Shown here: positions 8,969 to 19,843 of the stretch, in pieces
Layout of the letters: the number at the start of each line of letters is the position of its first letter
Numbering within the stretch: position 1 is the stretch's first letter
Assembly (NCBI GenBank): GCA_001579985.1
Contig: LRSR01002312.1
Coordinates: forward strand, 1 to 30,459
Reading direction: 5' to 3'
Origin: Hypsibius dujardini
Taxonomy: Eukaryota > Tardigrada > Eutardigrada > Parachela > Hypsibiidae
Length of the DNA stretch: 30,459 bases
Program-made: the position numbers and the translations under genes
The notes under the pieces: model-generated
Database searches by the model: none
Seen by the model: only the letters and a program-made list of their open reading frames with translations
What the model was told of the DNA's origin: nothing

Positions 8969-10861
8969 CTAGTATAAAAAGGTCGACTTGATAAGTCTGG
9001 TTAGCCACCGCGTCAGTGACATACATATTCCAAATGAAGAAAGTGACGCTTGACTAATGTGTTTCTGGTGGGATTGATCTCTTATGGGAGTCGGCATGGC
9101 TGCCAATCCCGGTTCACCACCAGCATTTGGTCGGGAAATTGTCAGTCTGTCACCCACACTGCGATCCCGCGTGAAGCAATACTGCCCGCAGAGGCGCAGC
9201 ACCGTCACTCGAAAGCGTTTGAAAAACAGCAGGTACGCAAATGGCGTGTAGAAGTGTTGTATCAGAAAGAGATTATTAGCTAGCCTTTGGATCATTACGT
9301 TGGCCGCAGCGCCGGTGAAGAGTATGATGTTGTAGGGCAGATTGGCGATGACGCTGATTGCGACAACGGCCACGCTCGCCAGTAATGATTGTCCCAGCTG
9401 TCGGATCATCGTCTGCGTCAGGCGTTGAGGATTCCGCTCCGTGACCTTTCGACCCCGTAGACGAAGTTTCATCCACGCCGCAATCCAGGCAATACGAAAC
9501 TGGAGGACGACTGGTGGAATTAAAATCAGCGGACCGGTGACGATTGACCACACCATAAACCCAGTGCCTGGGGCCTGGAATTAGGATGAGAGTTATCAAA
9601 GCAATCTAAGAATAGTAAAAAAAATCAGTCACATAACTAGTTTTTTTTATTCAACTTCAAGTTATTTAATAAGGTTTTGACAAGGTTGAGTCTGAATTAA
9701 TCTAGTTTTGTCTGGTTTTTAATCTGATGGTCAAATTCCCCACAAAAAGCGCTAGAGTCTTTAAACTAATGTAAAGAGACTTTGTAGTATGAGATAAGGG
9801 CACTGGAATGGGCCAATTGACTTTCCCGTGCCCTGGAGTGGGCCACCCTGGAATCAGAACTTCCACACAGGTTTTAATTATCCCCAAGATTTTAAACGAC
9901 AGAAAATAATTGATAACTCGATGGAACGCGTGTTAGATATGAAAAAAAGTTGTGGGAACATGGTTAAAAAACGCAATGATTGGATAGTCGGAAAAAGCTC
10001 ACTATAGAGGACGCTGACTATGCCGTGACTCATCTCTTTTCCATTAAATTGCGACAGAGCGCCCCCTGCCGCCCGGTGGCCCATTCCAGGGTACGGAAAT
10101 TCAAGTGGCCCATTCCAGGGCCCTTCCCTCATAACCAAGGCCTACAGGTACACACAATACGAACAGACAGTTGAGCACCTGCAAAAAATATTCAAAATTC
10201 AATTTTAATTTTAATTTTAATACCAAGAAATTGGAAAACCAAATTCAATTAGAATAATATGTAATTAAAATAGTTAAATTTGGAGTGACCATTGTGCGCA
10301 TCATTTAATATATCCCTACCTGGAATCGGGTCGGTCTGTCACACATCACGCTCATGAACTTCCAGTAAACGATACAGCCTCGCACGGACGACAGGAAGGT
10401 AATGAGCCAGCTTAACACAACGAAACACTTAATCTGCGGCCGGAAAATGTGTGCGCGATATTTTATGGCGAATTCGACGGACAACCATCGGTCAAGGCTA
10501 ATGAAGAGGAGCATTATCATTGAGAACTTGTGGAACATGAGGAAACCCGATAGCGCCAGACGAGCCAAGAAGATGACGATCGGGGTCCATGGGGCGGCGT
10601 GAAGCCCGATGGAAAAGAAGCTGGACAGTCCGTTAAAAAGGGACCGTAAGCAAGGGAGACGTGCAGTAAGATGTATGGTTCTTTGTTGGGCCATAGTCGG
10701 AAGATGAGGATGTTGAAGAGCTGCGCGGCGACGGTTGCGCTGGCCACGAGCAGAGGAATGAAGTTTTGAGCGTTGAATTGTTCGACGGAAACAGTGCAGA
10801 TGGAAGTATTACGATCAGATGAGTTCAAGGAACCCGACAGGATAGATTCGTTAAACGACAT
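8969..10861 (-). CDS. Rhodopsin-like G-protein-coupled receptor with a 1-bp frameshift
   Basis: Two exons: 10861-10320 and 9574-8969, with donor CAG|GTAGGG and acceptor TTCCAG|GCC, phase 0. The protein starts MSFNESILSG, with NES, NSS and NTS glycosylation sequons. TM1 is around QNFIPLLVASATVAAQLFNI, TM2 EPYILLHVSLAYG, TM3 ends in SLDRWLSVEFAIKYR (DRW in place of DRY), and TM4 is IKCFVVLSWLITFLSS. Exon 2 gives TM5 (MVWSIVTGPLILIPPVV), TM6 (SVAVVAISVIANLPYN) and TM7 ending TPFAYLLF, a variant of NPxxY. A serine-rich tail of about 75 residues follows. A surface receptor coupling an unknown ligand to a G protein is expected. At about 10644-10650 the reading frame breaks: TACGGTCCC needs one more base, and the related copy near 23.5 kb has TACGGATCC. 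So it is either a young pseudogene or a sequence error. The Met at 10861 is preferred because the region upstream differs by a 2-bp indel in the paralogue. Expected length is about 382 residues. Confidence 0.78.
9798..10123. mobile_element. MITE-like inverted repeat in the receptor intron
   Basis: Arms 9798-9847 and 10075-10123 are inverted copies of about 50 bp with some seven differences. Each holds two ACTGGAATGGGCCA-type blocks separated by a TTGACTTTCC-type spacer. The 227-bp middle is AT-rich and has no coding signal. The element sits inside the 745-bp intron 9575-10319, which explains much of that intron's size. Confidence 0.7.
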
Positions 10862-13800
10862 TTCGTAAGAAATATAGATTCTTGCGGTCAAAGAGTTTTG
10901 GAGATTTCGAAGTCGAGACAGTTTCGGAAAAGCAAACAAATAAGCGCAAAGTTAATGTCGAGGTACCTCCTCACCTTTAATAGTGCATTATTCTCACAGG
11001 AATTGCCGATTTTAATTACAAATTGAAATGCGGGCCTATTGACAATTACGTTTCCTTCAATTTATGTGGAACATAAGGGAAGATGTAGAAGCTCCTGCTT
11101 TCTATGGAAGCATTATATTTAATTTCCTTTTGCGGAAATGATTCTTTCACGAGGAGGCACATGTCAAATTACCCTCAATGATATCCTGCCACGCACGTTC
11201 TGCGAGTGCCGCCATACCTTAATTATTTACCCAATCATCGTTGACGCACATGGATCGATGGATTCAATATCCCAGTTGCATGTGTAAGTAAAGGGACCTT
11301 TTTTGTTGAGCTTCCTTAACGTCATTCGTACAGACAATCCGGCTGTTCTACCGCGAGAACTTTATTACAAGCGGTCCGACAAAGCTTTAGCATAGCTTTT
11401 GGATTGCCGAGCTCGTTTTGTTATAAATATTGAGGGATTTTCATAAATTGCGCCAAAAGGCCCCCGCCGATAGGCGGCGGAAAATGTTAAAAGCCTAATG
11501 GAAGGGGATAGCAATGCAGGCCTTTACATCTCTGCTTCTGACACGTTTCCGCAGGCTTCCATTTTACCAACACATTTTATTTCTCTTATTAGCCAATGAT
11601 TTTCTGCGAAATATTTTTATGGTCAGTCATATTTGTTTTAGATTGATCATTAGTCCGTTTGATAGCTCCGCCCACGAGCCGTCAAACGGGCCAATGCTAG
11701 CTGTTCGGTTCTGTTTTGACGGGTCAGATGGTTCGGTCAAAGTTTTGCCCAACTGTGTGAATGAATAGGGCACACACCGACTACCGATGCGTTCAGGCAT
11801 TCAACATTGGGTTGAGTTGGCAGTGCGAAGCTGGACAGTGAGCAATGTACATGGGGAAGGACAGAGCAGACAGATGGAGGGGAAGAAACTGAGGACACAG
11901 ACAGCTGCAGCACAGTGCAACAGACAGCTCTGCCTCTTCCTCTGTGGCTGCAGAGAATGTTCCACAAATGTAGGAAGAAAGATCGTATTACACTAAGCCA
12001 AAAAAGGTGAGAGGGGAGACGGATAGAGATCTGCAGCTGTCTTCTCATTACAAGCAGGGTTCGTAGTTTGAGGATAAAACAGATATCTTGTCTGAGAAAT
12101 GGTTTCTAACGGGGGAAAACTGTTTAAAAATTATGCTCTACAGCTGGATCAGAAATCCCGCGATCGTCACAACGATAATAACGTCCATTCGGTATAAATA
12201 CGGGTACTGCATAGAAACTACGCCCGTGGTTGAGGGTTAGTCCCCGGACGTCTTACGGAAGGTGTCGGTGAAGGACCCATCAGAGATGCAATGGTCTTTT
12301 TGCGGGGGAGGGGAGGTTCCTCGACATAATAATAAAAGGTGAGGTGCAACCCTATTTTTGAAACATTAATTTTAAAAATTAAGTTGCCCATAAGGCCCTG
12401 TTTGGGCGAGGGGGGATAACTGCCTCACCCCCCCCCCGCAGCTGGGAATCTAATGTACTAATGTAATGTAATGTACTAATCTAATGTATAAATCGGGCGT
12501 CAATGATATGATTTTCGAACGTGTGTCTAATCAGCAAACCAAAACATTACTCTGTTTAATCAAGCACTGAACCATCATCCGAGCTTACTACTTAGTATTA
12601 TTAAACTTGCGCGCATCCAAAGATGGATCGGATACGTGAATTAGAGAAGTGGCTTTACTCTCGGTTCTTACTGTTGCCATCTAGTTATCATTTCACGAAA
12701 TTCGATTTGCATCGGATGATAGGATCTCTAGAAATCTGTTTCTGCGTCAGTACATCAACCTGATCGATCTTTTGCGTGCAATTCATTCTCTCTTTTAATG
12801 AAGCCAGGCACGTAGACAGACATGTTGGAGTTTAAGAAAGTATTAGGGAGAGCTATTAACTGACGAGTGCCACGAGGAGAGAAAGGGGACGGAAACGAAG
12901 AGAGCCGCGACACTAATTTTATGTTGTGAACGTCGAGCCGAGAGCTCGAACGCTCACCATAGGAATACACAGACACACCAATCATCCAATCATAACATAC
13001 ACAAATATGTAGTGGGGCGTGGTCTGCGGAGCACTGCCTTAACAAAAGGTCACGGCATTATTTGTAGGAGATTGTCGCGGAATTACGCACAGTAACAGTC
13101 ATTTGTGTAGTATCGCTAGCTTATATGTATTCACACATTCGTCTGGGACATATTTTACTTCGGCCTACTGGGAAAATCTAATTACACCAAAACGTGGAAG
13201 GGAAATTGGATATGTCTAACAGGAGGAAGGTGGAAGGTAGAAGTGTTTCTTAAAACGTGTACGGAAAATAAAAAACAAGCGAACACATGAGAAGCACAGC
13301 GTACGCTGCATAAGATGAATTTCAAAAGAAATGTTAATAAAGGAAGACAATAAAAATATAGGAATTGATTGCCATACTAATAATGTATAACAACCAAAAC
13401 AAAATACTGTAATGGAAGTCGATATAATCATAAGGCCATATACATGAGTCGCGTTACTCGAAACGTGTAAATGATGGAAGCGTCGTTGGATTCCATGAAA
13501 GATCTCTAAAAAACAAAAGTATTGTATCGCAAAGTTAATGATTTTTGACCTGATGTTTTTTAATTCAAAATGTACATGCCATACTCAAACTGCCACTCAG
13601 GTCCAGAGTATTTTTTAGCGCGTCAGTATGGGCTAAAGTGCGTGACTTTAGCCTGAGTATCCTCTGAGTTTCCCAGTTTGATGAAATTAAAAATTCAACC
13701 AGTTTGGTTTGGCTGCTCAAATTGGCTAATTGGCACACTTTGTCAAGTCGCAAAAATAGCGAAAACTGAAAAAGTTGTGTATGAAATAGCGCGTCTCATT

Positions 13801-14454
13801 CTCATTTAGGCAGAAAAAGCATCCGGGATATCGCTGTTTTCTGCTCATCGGCGAGTTCGGCGTGTGGACACGCGATTGATTGATAGATTGACGAGACGTT
13901 TTTATTTCGTATAGGGCATTAAAATATCTAGCTTTTGCCGTGAACAACAACAATGTTGGACACGCCCAACAAGTCCCCATATCCAATCATGATAGTTCTT
14001 TAACTCACGAGTATCATACTAGTTCGTAACTCTGTCCACTCTATTAACCCTATTCTGATGTATGTGCCATTTACCTTCATTTCTATAGTTAAAACTTTAC
14101 TATATAATAATGTGTTTTATTATTTCTACAGTCAGTTCTACTTCTTCTTTCCTTTCTTCCAGTTTATTTCTCTAACGGTCTTTACTATCAGTCTAATAAA
14201 CTTGTTAACTATCCAACTGACGGTTGGTAGACCTAACAACAGAAACTGTTGTTTTTCGACTTGAGGGAGTGATAGTTGGTAGAATTTAGTCCCGAAGGTT
14301 TCTACCCGGTACTGCCCACCTTCCACCATCCACCATCCACCGTTTAGAGATACCCAGGAATATTAAAGTTCGCACCAAAAGAGCACGCGCAATCCTAATA
14401 TCACCTACACAGTATAGGGGGGGGGGATCAGTGAAATGTGGGATGGGGTTGGCA
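10862..14454. other. Gene-poor intergenic region
   Basis: The first 190 bp (to about 11055) is the receptor's 5' flank and is repeated at about 23.75-23.93 kb. Beyond that I see no gene. Open frames are short, without splice context or recognisable motifs. Noted: a hairpin CCCGCCGATAGGCGGCGG near 11463, ATGTACTAATGTA short repeats at 12451-12488, and a fold-back at 13588-13682. Confidence 0.65.
13588..13682. repeat. Short fold-back hairpin
   Basis: The outer arms (AAACTGCCACTCAGGTCC and GAGTTTCCCAGTTT) are imperfect inverses. The centre is a clean stem, GGCTAAAGT / ACTTTAGCC, around a 5-base loop near 13632-13654. It may be a very small MITE. There is no sign of a structured RNA gene beyond the palindrome. 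Confidence 0.4.
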
Positions 14455-14947
14455 GGAGCTCGCTTAGGATCCTTACGAGTCCAAACCACGACCCCTTGTG
14501 GTAGGGTTAAGGGGCGGGGCAAAGGAGGCAACATGGATTGTTCTCAAAATTAAACCCAAATTTGGACCGTTGCTTGGTACCTCACCATTTTTAAATCTAT
14601 GGGAGTGTATGGGTTTGATTTGCAAGGGCCCCCTAGGATTTCGAAACGTTTACGAAGACTTGGGCTGCAATATGCGTATCCTGTTAATAACTAAAATGGA
14701 AGATTAACTAAGTCAAGAATGGTTCCACATTCATGTAAAAACTGAAGATTACAAAGATTTTCTAAAATTCCAGAGGTGACTTTAAACATCGGGCCCTCAC
14801 ACCCCTGCAAGTTTCATATGATCAGCAACAAATGCCGAACCAAAGGTTCAATTTCGAGAACAATGCATGTTGCCCCTTCCTCCCCCCTTCTACCAAGAGG
14901 GGTCCTGGTCCCGACTTGTAAGAACCAAAAATGAGCCGTCGTGGAGG
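14455..14947. mobile_element. Inverted-repeat element, family A copy 2
   Basis: The left end (GAGCTCGCTTAGGATCC, TTACGAGTCCAAACC, ACGACCCCTTGTGGTAGGG) and the right end (CTACCAAGAGGGGTCC, TGGTCCCGACTTGTAAG, AACC, ATGAGCC) are inverted copies of each other and match the ends of the element at 5608-6114. Subterminal GATTGTTCTCAAAATTAAACC and GGTTCAATTTCGAGAACAATG are also inverse. The element is about 490 bp with no long open frame left. Confidence 0.68.
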
Positions 14948-15074
14948 CGGGTGGGGCGAGGGGATAATAGGGGATTACGGGTTGCGTGTATAGCGCTGGT
15001 AGATCAACAAATTTTTCAATATACCGATGTACTCATGGCTGACCACACTACTTTCAGAGGGAGGGGGGGATGGT

Positions 15075-15304
15075 GAAAGAGAAAGAGAGTCAGTCATTCT
15101 GCTGTCCTACAAAAAAAAACTTAACTTTATCGGTAATTCACGCGTAATTTGCTGCGAAGGACTGTCAATGGCGCCGCAAACTGGCACATAAAACGCGACG
15201 ATCGCCACTCACAAAGATCTCGGACCAGTGCTCCTTTCACTTTCCTTTTCACTTTCCGAGAGAGAATTTTTTTCTTCTCTCTGTTAAGAAATTGATCTCA
15301 CGCC
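15075..15304 (+). promoter_or_regulatory. Putative promoter and 5' leader of Ly6-like gene copy 1
   Basis: The 230 bp before the start codon are nearly identical to 27879-28108 before copy 2, and similarity begins abruptly at GAAAGAGAAAGAG. A TATA-like ACATAAAA at 15186-15193 lies about 115 bp upstream of the ATG, at the same distance as in copy 2. Other shared blocks are ATCGGTAATTCACGCGTAAT and repeated TTTCACTTTCC pyrimidine tracts. A promoter role is inferred from position and conservation. Confidence 0.5.
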
Positions 15305-18300
15305 ATGCGACTAATTTGGATTACGACTCTGTTGTCTGCGGCTGCTTGGAAGGGTGAGAAGACAACCGTCGAGGGGAGTTGTTCAAATGTTCTTGTTTCA
15401 AAAAATAGAATTTTGCAGAAGCCGAAGCAATCCGATGCTTCTCCTGCGTCAGCAGTATTACCGGCGATTCCTTCTGCCGGAAAGTGTCCGTCAATGAGAT
15501 TGTCGAGTGCCCCTTTGACTCAGCTTGGTGCACCGTTTTTATTCACATGAGAGACGGTAAGACTGCCAATTCTTCCAAGTCGATAATATACTTATTAAAA
15601 ATCAACACCTACAGCTCAATTCAATCCAAGAGATTAGATTGCTTGAGTGCATTTTAATGCTACAGTTTAGAGCGGGTCCTGTAATCTCGAACTTATATGC
15701 ATGCATAATGATTCATCATAGCTACGAAATTGTTTTACTTGGTAACAGTGCTGACGTATGGCCAAAACAGCAACTTTGAAAGCCAGAAAACGATTTAAAT
15801 TTCACACGCTTTGATTGGCGATTGATCGGTTGATTGAGTGCTGTGGTTTTCAGTTTTCTTTTACCTGTTTATACTGCTTTATATTCCTTCATCTGGTGTA
15901 AACAAACTTTAGATATCATTAATGATTAATTTAGATAGTCTTAAGTCAATTTCCAGTCCGGGAAGTATAAAAAATTATATATATATAATAATAATAATAT
16001 ATATATAGTGCTTTCTATCGGTAGGTGTCGCCCAAGTAAATCGCGGTTGTGGAGGGCAAGTCCGAAAATGGGGTTTCGGTCAGAATGAAGAGGAAATAAT
16101 CTCCCGAAAAGATTCAGAGGAGGAAGGGATGGCCCTGTATCAGTGCAAGGGTGACGGTTGCAACAACCTCGAGCCCGTGCCTGATCCCGAGTCCCCGTCG
16201 GATGTGGGCCTCGTGATCCGTCCGGTTCGCGGGTTCAAAGTTGGTCGCAGCAAATGTAAATGTAATCCTGAACGATTCGATGCCTCCACTGACCCGGTGA
16301 GCCAAAACTAAAATATAATTAAACAATAAAGTATTAAACGATAATATTAAAATCGAATGATATTAAAATTATCATCATTGATATACTATCGTAGCTGTTT
16401 ATAATATTATTAATACGATTATTAATATGATGTTACCATTAACATTTATTATAGTCCCGATAGAAAGTACACTTTAATATAAAGGTATATAATAAGTAAT
16501 AATCGTCAATGTTAAACTGATTATATCTATTTATTAAACAGCATTTGGGACTTCTGACTCGTGAAACTTCGCAGTCGGTATTTGTTTCCAGTGGCGCGCC
16601 GAGCTTTGGTTTGAGGGGGGGGTGTTATTTTTTCCCAAATTTATTTTTTATTGTATCCGAAATATTTCCGATAGAACGTAAGGGGGAAATATTGCATGAA
16701 AATTCTCCATCACGGTGTTCTTCTCTAAATGGGGGACCCTCTGGGCACTGTTTATTTTATTTGAAATAGTTTTGGCTTTGCTGCTTTATAAGATTGTGCA
16801 CGAGTCGATATTTAAATGCAATGGAATGAAGTTGAATCAAGCACATGGAAGATCTTCAAGCACAGTTGTTAATGTCTAATTCTTAGCTGATCTATTAATC
16901 CCTCATCATGACGAAAGTGATTGAAATGATGAAACTATTGTATTTCGTAGCCGACATTGGACGGATTCCCTCGCAAAATGAGAATCGTGTCGTACAAGAT
17001 TCAATTTCGTAATCTAAATAAAACGGCTGCAAAATCAAATACAATCACTGATGGTCAAATTGAACCGCACTACGATTAATATTTTATTGATTGACTTCTG
17101 CTTTATATGTCTGCTCCGAGAAACTAAAAAAAAAATCAAAAGAAGAATAAGTGTAATGTCGGGCGTTAAAGAAAGAAAATATTAGTAAATGGTTCATTTG
17201 GAGTTTTTGCCGTTCAACCACAGAGGATGTTAGTACCGGGGGGAGATGAGGAATTGAAGCGGGCTGCGAATTCGAATGTGGCTCAACAGACCACGGCACG
17301 CAGACGAAAGCGACCGCAAGTGACCGTTGCACCGACCACCCCGGCCATCGATTTCGGCGGCGAAGATGACGAAGATGAGTCATCCTTCAGCGGTGGCAGC
17401 AGCTCCAGCGGAGATGGAAACATCGTCGAAAAACAAAGCAGCAAAAAAGGCGGTAAACTTAGCAGTGGAAACTCACATGTGAGCCGAAACTAAAATCTAA
17501 ATAATTATTAACGTAATTAATGATTATATTAATATCGAATAATATTAACATTATCATCATTAATATACACAGTTATTTATAATATTATTAATACGATTAT
17601 TAATATGATGTAGATATTAACATTTAACAGTTTAACGATGATTTTAAAATCGGATGAAAAACTTTAATGTAAATTAACTGTTAATTAAAAAAATTTGCAG
17701 CGTACTGATACACAGCCGAGAATTGGAAAGATGCCTTAATGTTAAAACGAGAATTGAAAATAAGTTGTCAGTAATGAGCTCCGATAGAAATTACATTTTA
17801 ATATAAAAGTACATAATAAATAATAATCGGGAAGGTCAGACTAATTATGTCTATTTACTAAATAGCATTTGGGATTTCTTAGTCGTAAAAATTCGTAGTC
17901 GGTATTTATTTCATTTGAAAAAGTTTTGGCTTTACTACTTTAAAAGATTGTGCAAAGTCGATTTTGAGCGTAATGAGACGGATTTCAGAAAAACCTTAAG
18001 CACAATTCTTATTGCAATCTTCAGTGTTTTCAGATGGTTTCAATTTTTAAATCTAATTAAAAACGGCTGCAAAATCAAATACAATTACTGTCTTTCGCGT
18101 TAGACAGGGACGGCCGTACTGGAGTGGAACGTGTGCACGGCTGTGTGTACCGTACGCACACCACAAGCGCCGCGTGGCGGATTAAACGTTCCACAGCTCT
18201 TGCTCTGTCCCTGTCTAACGCGAAAATACAGTACCGATTGTTAAACTGAACAGCGGCAAAATATGTATTTTATCCATTGACCTCTGTTGTACATGTCTGC

Positions 18301-19591
18301 TTTGAGAAACTCAAGAAAAATTTAATGACGAGCGTTAAACAAAGAAAGAGATTAATAAATGATTCATTTGGGGATTTTTCGGCTCCGCCTTAGGTGCTGT
18401 CAGAGACGGACGAAGATGAGGCATTGAAGCTGCCGGCGAAGAAAGCCGCGGAGGTGGCTCAACAGACCGCGACACCCAAACGAAGACGACCGCGAACGAC
18501 CGTCGCACCGACCACCGCGGTCGCCGATCTTGCAGAAGAAGATACCGAGACGCCAGCCACACAGAAGAAAGTTGTTATCGTTATGACGACCCCAAAACCC
18601 ACAAAAGCCCCAGTGACTGACGATGACGAGGATGAGGCGGCGTATCAAGCCAAGACCACTACGACTAAAAAGCCTACACCGAAAGTCGTGATCCTCACTA
18701 CTCCCAAGGTAACTTTTAAGCTTTTCCTTTGCCTCTCCTTTTTAATTCAAGAATCATCTACACTTTTCAAATTTCGCTTGCCAGATTCACCAGTTTTAAT
18801 TAAATCAATTCAAATGACCAAAATTAAATTATTATTCAAAAGCTTTAATGAAAGCATTTGGGGATGACGACGATGAGGCTGCGTATCAAGCCAAGACCAC
18901 TACGACTAAAAAGCCTACACCGAAAGTTGTGATCCTCACTACTCCCAAGGTAGCTTGTTTTCATTTAAGAGAATGTTTAATGGCCTCAGTTTATTTTAGC
19001 TTTAATTTATTTTAGCTTTTAGTTTTAAGGTACCTATTGAACACATTTAATTTATCAGTGTAATTAGCTAATTTTGGTTTTTACTTTTGAGTATTTTAGA
19101 AAACTAAATTTGGTTATCTAGTTCATCTAAAAAATTTTGTGTCAATTTAAGAATTATGTGCAAGTTTTAATTTAATGAGCAAATTATTTCCTCTTAATTT
19201 AATTGTCGAATTCATTAGTTTTAATTAAAGCAATTCAAATGACCAAAATGTGGATTATTATGTAAAAGCACACTCATATTTTCATGAAGACATAAAAAAG
19301 TTGTTTCTTTTAAACAAAAGTAAGATTTTTATTCAAAGAAACCGTGCCGGATACATGTATTATTATTAATATTACGCGCTTTTTAAACCTCAGCCGACTA
19401 CAACGACGACCGAGGCTGAAGAGACAGAGGCTCCGGCGTACGTTCCACCGACAACGGTCAAGCCGACGACGACGAAGAAGCGGCGGATCGAGTACCCGCA
19501 GGAGGACAGCGAGCTCAAAGAGAACACAGCGACCGAGCCCACCATCAGGCCGATCCGTCGGCTTAAGACTGTCTTTGACAAACGTCGTTGA
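15305..19591 (+). CDS. Secreted Ly6/quiver-like protein with Thr/Lys/Pro-rich tail, copy 1
   Basis: Exons 15305-15353, 15419-15556, 16025-16296, 17224-17478, 18394-18708 and 19394-19591 join in frame to 408 residues. Residues 1-15 are a signal peptide (MRLIWITTLLSAAAW). A cysteine domain at about 20-109 follows, with Cys at 23, 26, 36, 47, 54, 71, 103 and 108. It begins IRCFSCVSS, has NRGCGG in the middle and closes CKGDGCNN. The closing CxxDxCN signature and spacing suit the Ly6/uPAR three-finger fold, nearest in style to the quiver/sleepless group. After it come an acidic linker, a chimeric exon (residues 154-238), then a low-complexity tail with TTTTKKPTPK, VAPTT and acidic DDDEDE runs, ending VFDKRR. 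The tail would suit O-glycosylation and an extracellular or matrix role, but that is inference. Copy 2 has a Gly/Ser-rich stretch that is lost from exon 3 here; only its end survives, in the chimeric exon. The donor at 17479 (CAT|GTGAGC) is weaker than in copy 2 (CAG|GTGAGT). Confidence 0.78.
15973..16009. repeat. AT/AAT microsatellite in intron 2 of copy 1
   Basis: A run of TATATATATA, AATAATAATAAT and TATATATA lies in the intron between exons 2 and 3. Copy 2 has a different AT-rich run at about 28508-28541 at the equivalent place. This intron is the least conserved part of the duplicated gene. Confidence 0.75.
16589..16750. mobile_element. hAT-like MITE in intron 3 of copy 1
   Basis: The element begins CAGTGGCGCG and ends GGGCACTG, the CAGTG...CACTG ends common in hAT transposons. 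It is flanked by 8-bp near-duplicates, TTTGTTTC (16581-16588) and TTTATTTT (16751-16758). The related intron at about 17904-17917 reads GTATTTATTTCATTTG with no insert, giving an empty site. Length is 162 bp, with no coding capacity. Confidence 0.68.
18088..18231. mobile_element. 144-bp MITE with TA target site in intron 4 of copy 1
   Basis: The ends CTGTCTTTCGCGTTAGACAG and, inverted, CTGTATTTTCGCGTTAGACA are near-perfect 24-25 bp terminal repeats that continue into GGGAC. They are flanked by TA (18086-18087 and 18232-18233), the target site of Tc1/mariner-type elements. The related introns at about 17038 and 29617 lack the insert. There is no open frame of note. Confidence 0.75.
18866..18949 (+). 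pseudogene. Partial duplicate of the end of exon 5 (copy 1)
   Basis: GATGACGACGATGAGGCTGC and what follows, up to CCCAAG|GTAGCT, repeats the last about 84 bp of exon 18394-18708 almost exactly, with its donor. The piece before it resembles the following intron (CAAAAGCTTTAATGAAAG). No AG placed in phase 0 lies upstream, so as written it cannot be spliced in without breaking the frame. The intron behind it is also duplicated in part (18709-18843 against 19200-19300). Confidence 0.6.
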
Positions 19592-19843
19592 GGGGAACGT
19601 TCCACGACAACGGTCAAGCCGATAATCAAGAAGATTGTCACTACCACGACGGAAGCTGTGGAAATCGAATCGGCAGAGGAGACCGATGCGCCGGCGTACA
19701 AACCAAAGTCGACGACGACGACTACCACGAAGAAACGGCGGATTGAGTACCCGCAGGAGGAAGAAGTCAAAGAGAACACAGCGACCCAGCCCACCATCAG
19801 GCCGATCCGTCGGCTTAGGACTGTCTTTGACAAACGTCGTTGA
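19592..19843 (+). pseudogene. Second copy of the terminal exon, beyond the stop codon
   Basis: After the TGA at 19589-19591 the sequence repeats. TTCCACGACAACGGTCAAGC begins a second stretch that encodes KPIIKKIVTTTTEAVEIE, then ESAEETDAPAYKPKS, TKKRRIEYPQEEEVKE and VFDKRR, with its own TGA at 19841-19843. The first copy has KPTTTKKRRIEYPQE in the same place. Copy 2 of the gene runs into KPIIK at the window edge, so the KPIIKK form looks ancestral and the first form a shortened duplicate. As annotated, this segment is 3' UTR. Confidence 0.65.

Noticed and set aside
13625-13660. Hairpin as a tRNA or microRNA precursor
   Set aside because: No tRNA cloverleaf or anticodon arm can be drawn. The stem is too short and interrupted for a microRNA call without expression data.
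15305-15550. Unspliced 81-residue frame from the signal peptide into Ser/Pro-rich sequence
   Set aside because: It reads through intron 1. Splicing at 15353/15419 instead gives the cysteine domain in frame, and both copies share those splice sites.
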